Shown here one piece after another: positions 29,020 to 34,980 of a DNA stretch of 34,980 bases. The position numbers and the translations under genes are program-made. The DNA is from Clostridia bacterium (GTDB taxonomy: Bacteria > Bacillota > Clostridia > Oscillospirales > CAG-272): NCBI GenBank assembly GCA_017462485.1, contig JAFTRA010000010.1, positions 1 to 34,980 of the forward strand, given 5' to 3'. Below the pieces are notes generated by a model, which worked only from the letters and a program-made list of their open reading frames with translations, did no database searches and had not been told where the DNA came from. The first letter of the stretch is position 1, and each line of letters begins with the position of its first letter.

Positions 29020-30438
29020 TTATTTTCCAACGCAGAACTTCGCAAAAATATCTTCGACTACCTCTTCCGTAACGCTTCTGCCGTCAAGCTCGGATATTGC
29101 TCCAAGTGCAAGCTCGATATCCGAGCTTGCCGCATCGTCAGGCAGACCAAGCAAAAAGGCAGACTTGGCGCAGCTTATGAACTCCATTGCCCTCAAAACT
29201 GCCGAGTTCTGACGCGCAGATGATATGATAGCGTCGTCGCCTATACTTATCTTTTCATCGGTAAACAGCTCTCCGACAAGTCCCGTAACGGCTTTAAGAG
29301 AGCTTTCCTTTTTCTCCTTTGCGGATATGGTTAATACACCCGAAAAATCATACACTTGCAGCTCGTGCTTTATCGAATCGGCAAAATTTTCAGAGCCGCC
29401 TGTCAGAGCCCATTCGCCGTCGCATTTAGTGATAAGCGCAAGCTTTACCGCAGGACTCGTCTTTATAAAATCAAGAATTTCAAGGTCAGCTTTATCAAGG
29501 GGACGTGAGGAATCAAAGAGAGCGAATACAAGCTCAGCCGTGTCGATTTTCTCGCGCGAGCGCTCGATGCCTATCGCTTCAACGGCGTCAACCCTTCCGC
29601 CTCTGATTCCGGCGGTATCGTAGAGCCTCAGCATTACGTCTCCGAGAGGAACGCTTTTCTCGAGTACGTCTCTCGTGGTGCCGGGAATATCGGTAACTAT
29701 CGCCGCATTCTCGCCTACCAATAGGTTATACAGCGTGCTTTTTCCAACGTTTGGCTTTCCGCATATAACCGTATTTATTCCCTCGCTGACAGCCCGTCCC
29801 GTTTTATAGGTGGAGGCAAGCGCTTCAAGCCTTTCGTATATTACGGAAAGACTCTCAAGTATCTCTTCGCTCGAAAGCTCACCGAGGTCCTCCTCGGGAT
29901 AATCAATCCTTGCGTAAACCGAGCTTAAGAGCGACACGAGCGCTTCTCTTATTTCATTTACAGCGCCTTTAAGCTTCGAGCGTGATTTCTCTCTGGAAAG
30001 CTTTATTTGCGCATCGCTTTCAGCCTCAAGAAGCATAGATATAGCCTCGGTTTCGGTAAGCGAAAGCTTTCCGTTCACGAAGGCTCTTTTGGTGAATTCT
30101 CCTCGCTCGGCAGGCGAAGCGCCGGCAATAAGAGCGCTCTCGAGAACCTTTTTCGAAATAAGCATACCTCCGTGGCAGCTTATTTCTATTACGTCCTCCC
30201 CCGTGTATGAATTTGGAGCGTTAAAATAAGTTATAAGTCCGTCATCAATCGGCTCGCCCTGATAGAGTATATCGCCGTACATCTGCACTCTCGGAAAGTC
30301 CTTTATGCTTCTTTTCCCTTTTGGCAGAAATATCTTGTTCGCTATACCGATGGCATCAGCGCCCGATATTCTTATAACCGCAACCCCACCCTTGCCGGGT
30401 GGGGTTGAAATTGCTGCTACCGTTGACGTAAATAGCAT
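29020..30438 (-). CDS. mnmE: tRNA modification GTPase MnmE
   Basis: The 472-residue protein has the N-terminal folate-binding domain (TSTVAAISTPPGKGGVAVIRISG, about 1-118) and a helical domain. The inserted G domain follows (GKPNVGKST, TDIPGTTRD, DTAGIR, and TKCD as G4). The C-terminal FAKFCVGK carries the conserved C-x-G-K motif needed for catalysis. With MnmG it installs the 5-carboxymethylaminomethyl group on wobble U34 of tRNAs. The gene starts 1 bp after the jag stop, so it is translationally linked. It is the last gene of the rpmH-region cluster in this window; mnmG and rsmG, its usual followers, are not present. Confidence 0.97.
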   Translation of the reverse strand: MLFTSTVAAISTPPGKGGVAVIRISGADAIGIANKIFLPKGKRSIKDFPRVQMYGDILYQGEPIDDGLITYFNAPNSYTGEDVIEISCHGGMLISKKVLESALIAGASPAERGEFTKRAFVNGKLSLTETEAISMLLEAESDAQIKLSREKSRSKLKGAVNEIREALVSLLSSVYARIDYPEEDLGELSSEEILESLSVIYERLEALASTYKTGRAVSEGINTVICGKPNVGKSTLYNLLVGENAAIVTDIPGTTRDVLEKSVPLGDVMLRLYDTAGIRGGRVDAVEAIGIERSREKIDTAELVFALFDSSRPLDKADLEILDFIKTSPAVKLALITKCDGEWALTGGSENFADSIKHELQVYDFSGVLTISAKEKKESSLKAVTGLVGELFTDEKISIGDDAIISSARQNSAVLRAMEFISCAKSAFLLGLPDDAASSDIELALGAISELDGRSVTEEVVEDIFAKFCVGK

Positions 30439-30439
30439 A

Positions 30440-31519
30440 TTATTTTACGTCTTCATCTTCGCCGTCTTCCGCATAGTCCTCGGCGGGATGAGTCTGCTCA
30501 AATACTACCGTTTCACTCTCAACCTCTTCGTCGGAGGTAACAGAAGGCTCTACAGCTGCGATGCTTGAAGTCAAATCATCGGAGTCGGGAGCAAATTCGG
30601 TTTTAAGAGGAGTAACGGTCTCTTCCTCTTCAAAGATGCCCTGTGGCTTCTTATCGGTAAGGAAAATAACTATCTTTCTATTGCTGTCAGAGCCGATGGA
30701 ATTTGTAGAAACACCCTCAATGCCCTGAATCTCGGAATGAATTATTCTTCTCTCGTAGGGGGTCATAGGCTCGAGCATAACACTTCTTCTGTTACGAAGA
30801 GCCTTAGCAGCCATACGTCGCGCAAGCGCACGGAGAGTTTCCTCTCTCTTTGCGCGGTATCCCTCGATATCAAGAGTAACGCGGCTCTTATCACGCTCAC
30901 CGTTAATATTCTTTCTTGCGGACGCAAGGTTTGCAAGATACTGAAGAGCGTCAAGCGTGTCACCGTGGTGACCTATAAGAGTTGCGGCGTCATCACCAAC
31001 GATAGTGATTCTTCTCGTACCGTCCTCGCAAGCGTAAAGCTCTGCGGTAGCGTTAAGGCCGATATCCGAAAGAACAGTCTTTACGAAATCGTAAGACATA
31101 TCCTCTCCGTCACCAACCTCGCGGCGCTCCATTTTGAGCGATTCCTCGGGTACAACGACAGACTTAGGAGCGTCATTCTTGGCTTCCTTCGCCTTCTTGT
31201 TATCGTTCTTTTTGTGGTTATTCTTCTTGTGGTTGCTAGGCTTGCGGTTTTCCTTTACCTCGCTACTGTTTGCGCCGTTTTCAGCGTTCTCTTTCTCGCG
31301 GCGGGGACGCTCCTTTCTCTGACGGGGCTCGTGAGCATCGGGAATCTCAATAGTAGCCTTTACCTTTGCGGGCTTAGCCATAAAACCGAGGAAGCCGCGG
31401 CTTCCAAGGTCGATTATTTCAAAATTAACGTCGTCAAGAGGACCTGCGCCGAGCGCTGCTCTCGCGTTTTCCTTAGCAATGTTTATATCCTTGCCTGTTG
31501 CAATAATTTCCTTTAACAT
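30440..31519 (-). CDS. jag: RNA-binding protein Jag (KhpB/SpoIIIJ-associated)
   Basis: The 359-residue protein has the Jag-N domain (about 1-55, IATGKDINIAKENARAALGA and GSRGFLGFMAKPAKV). A low-complexity Lys/Asn/Glu linker (about 65-125) follows. Then come a KH domain with the expected GxxG region (LIGHHGDTLDALQYL) and an R3H domain (MTPYERRIIHSEI, VSTNSIGSDSNRKIVIF). The tail of ~75 residues is very acidic and longer than in Bacillus, and it adds length to this copy. The protein binds RNA and acts with KhpA in cell elongation control; next to yidC it matches the conserved spoIIIJ-jag pair. AAAGGC precedes ATG 31519. Confidence 0.95.
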   Translation of the reverse strand: MLKEIIATGKDINIAKENARAALGAGPLDDVNFEIIDLGSRGFLGFMAKPAKVKATIEIPDAHEPRQRKERPRREKENAENGANSSEVKENRKPSNHKKNNHKKNDNKKAKEAKNDAPKSVVVPEESLKMERREVGDGEDMSYDFVKTVLSDIGLNATAELYACEDGTRRITIVGDDAATLIGHHGDTLDALQYLANLASARKNINGERDKSRVTLDIEGYRAKREETLRALARRMAAKALRNRRSVMLEPMTPYERRIIHSEIQGIEGVSTNSIGSDSNRKIVIFLTDKKPQGIFEEEETVTPLKTEFAPDSDDLTSSIAAVEPSVTSDEEVESETVVFEQTHPAEDYAEDGEDEDVK

Positions 31520-31535
31520 TTTTATGCCTTTCTTA

Positions 31536-32621
31536 TTAGTCTTTAATTTCGGGTTTATCGGAGCTTATAGACTTACTGTCACTGCTCTTCGATTTGGATT
31601 TAACCTCGGGAAGCTCCTCGTAATCGTCCTCATCAATATAATGAAGAGATTTGTACTTAGGCTGAGTTTTGATAATTGCGTTCTGTGCCTTCTGCTGCGC
31701 ACGGCGTGCCTTCTGCATAGCCTTAAGCTCCTCTTCCGTATACTTCGGAATGGGCATAAGCTTTGCAAGAATAAGAGTCTGAATAATGGTGATTATCGAC
31801 TGGTATATCCAGTAAAGACCCATCATAGCGGAGAACGAGAAGGTGAAGAAGAGAGTCATCGCGGGCATCATAAGGTCCATCATACGCATAGACATCTGCG
31901 TCTGATCGTCAGCGCTCTGAAGCTGAGCGGCACCGTTTCCTGATACCTTTCTCGAAACGAACATTGAGAGCCACTGGAAGCCTGCTGCAAGTATGGGAAT
32001 GAGAATAAGCCAACTAAAGTTTACAAGTGAGGGCTTTTCCGCAAGATTAAGTCCCCAAAGATTGAAGTTGGGAACTGCCTCTTGAATTTCCCAGATAGTC
32101 GTATTATGACCTGCTTCTGCAAGAGAGTTGTTGATTGCTACAATAGTACCGGAATCGGTAACAGATCTTATCTGACCCGCAAGCAATATTTCGTCGATGC
32201 TTCCGCTATTGCCAAGCGCGGTGTTGATAATTTCGATAACGTCCTCGCCAAGCTTTGCGATATAAGACAAGGGTTTTCTGATAACGTTATAAAGGAAGAT
32301 AATTATAGGCATCTGAATGAGAAGAGGAAGGCATCCCGAAAGAGGACTGTATCCCTCATCCTGCTGAAGCTTCATTATTTCTTCCTGCTGTTTACGCATT
32401 GTAATTTGGTCGGTTCTGCCTCTGTACTTCGCGCGTATAAGCTCAATTTTAGGTGTGAGCTTTGCCATTTTTATCTGGTTTTTCTGCTGCTTAATCGTGA
32501 AGAAGAGAAATACGATTTTAAAAAGCAATGCGTAGAGCAAAAGAGCTAACGCATAGCTACCCGTAATGCTTGAGAACCATGCAAGCATCGAGCCTAACAG
32601 TTTATAAAGCCAATCTAACAT
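31536..32621 (-). CDS. yidC: Membrane protein insertase YidC/SpoIIIJ
   Basis: The 361-residue Oxa1-family insertase has a hydrophobic N-terminal region (ALALLLYALLFKIVFLFF). The cytoplasmic hairpin loop follows (KMAKLTPKIELIRAKYRGR). The membrane core includes GYSPLSGCLPLLIQMPIIIFLY and FLITFSFSAMMGLYWIYQ-type segments near the C-terminal membrane helices. The tail is Lys/Ser-rich. It inserts membrane proteins with or without Sec; in spore-formers SpoIIIJ is needed at the engulfed forespore. It lacks the large periplasmic domain of Gram-negative YidC. An extra ~70-residue extracytoplasmic loop (about 125-190) separates the first conserved helices. It follows yidD by 65 bp. Confidence 0.95.
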   Translation of the reverse strand: MLDWLYKLLGSMLAWFSSITGSYALALLLYALLFKIVFLFFTIKQQKNQIKMAKLTPKIELIRAKYRGRTDQITMRKQQEEIMKLQQDEGYSPLSGCLPLLIQMPIIIFLYNVIRKPLSYIAKLGEDVIEIINTALGNSGSIDEILLAGQIRSVTDSGTIVAINNSLAEAGHNTTIWEIQEAVPNFNLWGLNLAEKPSLVNFSWLILIPILAAGFQWLSMFVSRKVSGNGAAQLQSADDQTQMSMRMMDLMMPAMTLFFTFSFSAMMGLYWIYQSIITIIQTLILAKLMPIPKYTEEELKAMQKARRAQQKAQNAIIKTQPKYKSLHYIDEDDYEELPEVKSKSKSSDSKSISSDKPEIKD

Positions 32622-32686
32622 TTAACTTTAATTTTCCTTTTCTGAATGTTTTTGTGTTAGCCGTAAGAGAATCGAACTAATAAGTC

Positions 32687-32956
32687 TTACGACTGCTCGG
32701 ATGAAACATTTTCTTCCGTTTTTATTTCCTTATTTCTAAATCCCCTCTCGGGAACAGGATCGTAGCCACCCTTGCAAAACGGGTTGCAACGAAGAACTCG
32801 CCATACCGTAAGTATAAGTCCTACAAAGAAGCCTCGCTTCTGAAACGCTTCGAGAGCGTATGAGGAGCAAGATGGCGTAAATCTGCAGCATCTCGGCTTT
32901 ATCGGTGAGATGAATTTTTGGTACAGCTTGATAATTCCAATCATTAAATATTTCAT
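32687..32956 (-). CDS. yidD: Membrane protein insertion efficiency factor YidD
   Basis: The 89-residue protein shows the YidD signature: [29 protein letters not shown], then [25 protein letters not shown]. It supports YidC-dependent insertion at the inner membrane. Its start overlaps the rnpA stop by 4 bp (ATGA), showing translational coupling, and yidC follows. Confidence 0.95.
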   Translation of the reverse strand: MKYLMIGIIKLYQKFISPIKPRCCRFTPSCSSYALEAFQKRGFFVGLILTVWRVLRCNPFCKGGYDPVPERGFRNKEIKTEENVSSEQS

Positions 32957-33330
32957 TTTTCGTACATTCCGAGCTTTACGAATGCTTCATCGAGACATCT
33001 CTCGATATCGTAGCTTTTCAGCTTCGGCGCAGAGCTCCTTGCTGCAATAACTATGAGGAAGCCCTGTTTTAAAGTACCGCGTCCTTCAATAGAGCGCAAG
33101 CCCTCTCGAATAATTCTACGGCATCGGCTTCTCGTAACTGCGCCGCCAATTTTAGTTGAAACCGTTATTCCGTAACGGTTTTTTATCTGCTTTCTCGTGT
33201 CGCTTTTAGCGAGTCTCTTCGCGGCATAATCGGGCAAAACGTAGATAGCCAGAGCCGACGTCACTGCTCTTTTCCCTTTTGCATACGCTTTTCCGAAGAG
33301 ATGGTTTTCCTTAATAGCTCTGAATTTCAT
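32953..33330 (-). CDS. rnpA: Ribonuclease P protein component
   Basis: The 125-residue basic protein has the N-terminal F/K-rich start ([21 protein letters not shown]) and the RNR-type motif region [14 protein letters not shown]. It binds RNase P RNA to process tRNA 5' ends. I chose ATG 33330 because GGAG lies just upstream and homologues start there; the in-frame start at 33360 adds ten unconserved residues. It overlaps yidD by 4 bp and lies downstream of rpmH behind a terminator-like hairpin. Confidence 0.94.
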   Translation of the reverse strand: MKFRAIKENHLFGKAYAKGKRAVTSALAIYVLPDYAAKRLAKSDTRKQIKNRYGITVSTKIGGAVTRSRCRRIIREGLRSIEGRGTLKQGFLIVIAARSSAPKLKSYDIERCLDEAFVKLGMYEK

Positions 33331-33368
33331 AAAATCTCCATCAAAGATTTTAGGGGACAACCCCCACT

Positions 33369-33420
33369 AAACAAAAACCCCGATAAATGCACCCTAGCGC
33401 TACTTATCGGAGGATTTGTA
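33369..33420 (-). terminator. Attenuating terminator between rpmH and rnpA
   Basis: On the minus strand CCGATAAGT pairs with ATTTATCGG (33420-33380), then GGTTTTTGTTT. A second GGGG/CCCC hairpin follows at 33353-33364. It would raise rpmH expression over the downstream genes. The rnpA mRNA could arise by read-through. Confidence 0.75.
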
Positions 33421-33442
33421 TGTCACTTATCTATGTGACCGA

Positions 33443-33577
33443 TTAATAGGTGAGACGAGCTCTACCCTTGGCGCGTCTTCTTTTAAGAACTTTTCTACCG
33501 TTTGCTGTAGCCATTCTTTTTCTGAAACCGTGTTCTTTGTTTCTCTGTCTCTTCTTAGGCTGATATGTTCTTTTCAT
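33443..33577 (-). CDS. rpmH: Ribosomal protein L34
   Basis: The 44-residue basic protein reads [20 protein letters not shown], then [24 protein letters not shown]. This is the near-invariant bacterial L34, a 50S subunit protein. AAGGAGGTG lies 6 nt upstream of ATG 33577. It has a near-consensus promoter and heads the rnpA-yidD-yidC-jag-mnmE cluster. Confidence 0.98.
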   Translation of the reverse strand: MKRTYQPKKRQRNKEHGFRKRMATANGRKVLKRRRAKGRARLTY

Positions 33578-33649
33578 GAACTGCACCTCCTTGTGAATTT
33601 ACTAACGTCTTTCCCGTACACTCGTGACGACCATACGAAAGCAGAATAC

Positions 33650-33678
33650 ATTATATATTATTTTTTAGTGTTTGTCAA
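33650..33678 (-). promoter_or_regulatory. Promoter of the rpmH cluster
   Basis: Perfect TTGACA (33678-33673), a 17-bp spacer and TATAAT (33655-33650) on the minus strand. The leader is about 65 nt. No dnaA gene or DnaA-box cluster lies upstream; the next gene is the SpoU methyltransferase. Confidence 0.9.
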
Positions 33679-33770
33679 GTCTTTTTTTATTTTTTTATCA
33701 AACTTATTAAAACTATTTCCTATTATAATAGTACGCTTGAGCATTTTAGCACAAAAACTTAACAAACGAA

Positions 33771-34601
33771 TCAGACGTTTGCCGCAAGCTGCCAGAAGGC
33801 AACCGCGCTTGCCGCGGCAACGTTCAGCGAGTCAACACCGTGTGACATCGGAATCTTTACCGTGTAATCACATTCGGCAATAGTCGTCTTCGAGAGTCCG
33901 TCACCCTCAGTGCCGAGTATTATCGCAAGCTTCTCTTCCCTTTTCAGTCTTTCATCGGCAATGCTTACCGACTTATCGGAAAGCGCCATAGCGCAGGTTT
34001 TAAAGCCCGCCTCACGAAGAATATTCATAGCGGGACTGGGCCAATCCTTATAAGAATCCCCTATCCGTGTGAAAGGAACTTGGAAAACGGTACCCATACT
34101 GACTCTTACGGCCCTTCTGCAAAGAGGGTCGCAGCACGTGGGGGTTACCAGCACCGCATCTATTCCGAGCGCTGCCGCGGAACGAAAAATTGCCCCGATA
34201 TTCGTAGAGTCGGTTATACCCTCCAAAACTGCCACTCGGCGAGCATCCTTAAGAAGAGCGGAAGGCTCGGGGAGTATAGGTCTTCTCATAGCAGCGAGTG
34301 CGCCCCGTGTCAACTCAAAGCCTGTTAAATCCTTCAAAACCTCTCTTTTAGCAACGTAAACGGGAATGTCCTTGACCTTAGACAAAATGCCATTGAGTCC
34401 CTCTCCCAAGAGTCTTTCATCGGTAAGAAGCGACACGGGCTCGCAGCCTGCAGCGAGCGCCACCTCTATAACGGTCGGGCTTTCGGCAATAAATATGCCT
34501 TTTTCAGGCTCAAGCTTATTTCGCAGCTCAGCTCCCGTAAGTCTTACGTAAACGTCAAGCTCGGGAGCAGAGAAATCGGTTATATTGATTATATTTGCCA
34601 T
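33771..34601 (-). CDS. SpoU/TrmH-family RNA 2'-O-methyltransferase
   Basis: The 276-residue protein has an N-terminal substrate-binding region (ELRNKLEPEKGIFIAESPTVIEVAL, L30e-like). The SPOUT knot follows: motif 1 STNIGAIFRSAAALGID, motif 2 AIILGTEGDGLS and motif 3 IPMSHGVDSLNVAAASAV. Such enzymes methylate rRNA or tRNA ribose with S-adenosylmethionine. The target here is unknown; an rRNA site is the usual annotation. AAGGAAA precedes ATG 34601. Its -10-like box is at 34630-34635 in a partial copy of the upstream tandem repeat. A TGn-type TATAAT occurs in each repeat unit. Confidence 0.9.
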   Translation of the reverse strand: MANIINITDFSAPELDVYVRLTGAELRNKLEPEKGIFIAESPTVIEVALAAGCEPVSLLTDERLLGEGLNGILSKVKDIPVYVAKREVLKDLTGFELTRGALAAMRRPILPEPSALLKDARRVAVLEGITDSTNIGAIFRSAAALGIDAVLVTPTCCDPLCRRAVRVSMGTVFQVPFTRIGDSYKDWPSPAMNILREAGFKTCAMALSDKSVSIADERLKREEKLAIILGTEGDGLSKTTIAECDYTVKIPMSHGVDSLNVAAASAVAFWQLAANV

Positions 34602-34658
34602 TACTTTGTTTCCTTTTATATTTCCCTTTATTGTATCATAAACAAAAATTCTTGCACA

Positions 34659-34931
34659 GCAAGGATTTCTGCGTATATTATATCACAAGCAAAAATGCTT
34701 GCTCGCAAGGGCATTTTTGCGACCTGATTCAAGGCACGCAGGATGCGAAGCATCAGGCGCGAAGCGCCAAAGACTTGCGTAGCAAGGATTTCTGCGTATA
34801 TTATATCACAAGCAAAAATGCTTGCTCGCAAGGGCGTTTTTGCGACCTGATTCAAGGCACGCAGGATGCGAAGCATCAGGCGCGAAGCGCCAAAGACTTG
34901 CGTAGCAAGGATTTCTGCGTATATTATACCA
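34659..34931. repeat. 123-bp tandem repeat with hairpins
   Basis: Units begin at 34659, 34782 and 34905, exactly 123 bp apart: two full copies and a partial third, with a decayed partial copy before 34659. The two full copies differ at few positions (one turns GGGCATTTTT into GGGCGTTTTT). Each unit contains CTTGC-GTA-GCAAG, GGCGC-GAA-GCGCC, GATGC-GAA-GCATC, GCAAAAATGC/GCATTTTTGC and CCTGAT/ATCAGG. A minus-strand TGn-TATAAT occurs at 34677-34682, 34800-34805 and 34923-34928. The period is divisible by 3, so a repeated minus-strand frame stays open, but I do not consider it a gene. Confidence 0.9.
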
Positions 34932-34951
34932 CACTTTTTGACAAAAGTCCA
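34923..34951 (-). promoter_or_regulatory. Upstream promoter of the SpoU gene
   Basis: On the minus strand TGGACT (34951-34946), a 17-bp spacer and TATAAT (34928-34923) with an extended TGG. Only this outermost repeat copy has a recognisable -35. Confidence 0.5.
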
Positions 34952-34980
34952 CACGTCTCTTTTATTTTACATATTATTTA

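Noticed and set aside
32640-32700. tRNA-like TTCGATTC sequence after yidD on the minus strand
   Set aside because: The flanking bases cannot form the T-stem or acceptor stem. The local pairing is only a 6-bp CGTAAG/CTTACG hairpin around the yidD stop.
34628-34954. 108-codon minus-strand ORF with a repeated 41-residue block
   Set aside because: It exists because the tandem repeat period (123 bp) is divisible by 3. It lacks a ribosome site, spans the promoter and hairpins of the SpoU gene, and its sequence looks like translated palindromes.

Overview
The window looks like a chromosomal segment of a spore-forming clostridial Firmicute. The evidence is the forespore sigma factor SigG, a SleB-type cell-wall hydrolase, the rpmH-rnpA-yidD-yidC(spoIIIJ)-jag-mnmE cluster, strong AGGAGG-type ribosome binding sites and many sigma-A promoters with exact 17-bp spacers. 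It may come from an uncultured gut lineage, but that is inference. No phage, integrase, intact insertion sequence, CRISPR array, rRNA or tRNA gene was found.

Layout. 1-430: gene-free, packed with small hairpins. 434-1453: PHP-family phosphoesterase. 1454-2531: AT-rich, gene-free; it holds an 18-bp inverted repeat, an orphan minus-strand promoter and two plus-strand promoters, the last feeding a structured leader in front of a secreted LysM-CAP protein (2532-3140). 3288-6287: ferrous-iron uptake operon on the minus strand (feoA, feoB, FeoB-associated Cys-rich protein). 6477-8522: glycerol-1-phosphate dehydrogenase overlapping a HAD phosphatase. 8710-9222: CarD-like regulator, with a hairpin-filled MITE-like element beside it. 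9566-12694: sugar-phosphate module (DeoR regulator divergent from a sorbose-1-phosphate-reductase-like dehydrogenase and a PfkB kinase). 12999-13769: sigG. 13879-14077: a very small minus-strand gene with its own promoter and terminator. 14087-17300: glycosyltransferase and a two-gene polysaccharide/teichoic-acid ABC exporter. 17330-19197: phosphoribosyltransferase and SleB-type hydrolase. 19353-22861: MarR regulator, then FakB and FakA (exogenous fatty-acid activation). 22872-25602: copper P-type ATPase. 25671-28290: XPD/DinG-type helicase. 28405-28934: RNHCP zinc protein and a 34-codon membrane peptide. 29020-33678: mnmE-jag-yidC-yidD-rnpA-rpmH, all minus. 33771-34931: SpoU methyltransferase and a 123-bp tandem repeat.

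How genes connect. The clearest regulatory signal is a shared palindrome, GAGTTAGC-N4-GCTAAC, resembling DtxR/IdeR iron boxes. It lies exactly 9 nt downstream of consensus TTGACA-N17-TATAAT promoters of both feoA and copA, and again between feoA and feoB. One metal-responsive repressor, not encoded here, probably controls iron uptake and the copper ATPase together. FakB-FakA may be tied to the adjacent MarR gene, which has a perfect 9-bp-arm palindrome at its own transcription start.

The most unusual structural theme is in the non-coding DNA. Several intergenic regions (1-316, 6060-6180, 8535-8574, 9243-9455, 34659-34931) are mosaics of short, often perfect hairpins with 2-4 nt loops. Their stems differ in sequence but keep their pairing. 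Some are joined by a conserved 8-mer, some are flanked by terminal inverted repeats, and some are tandemly amplified.
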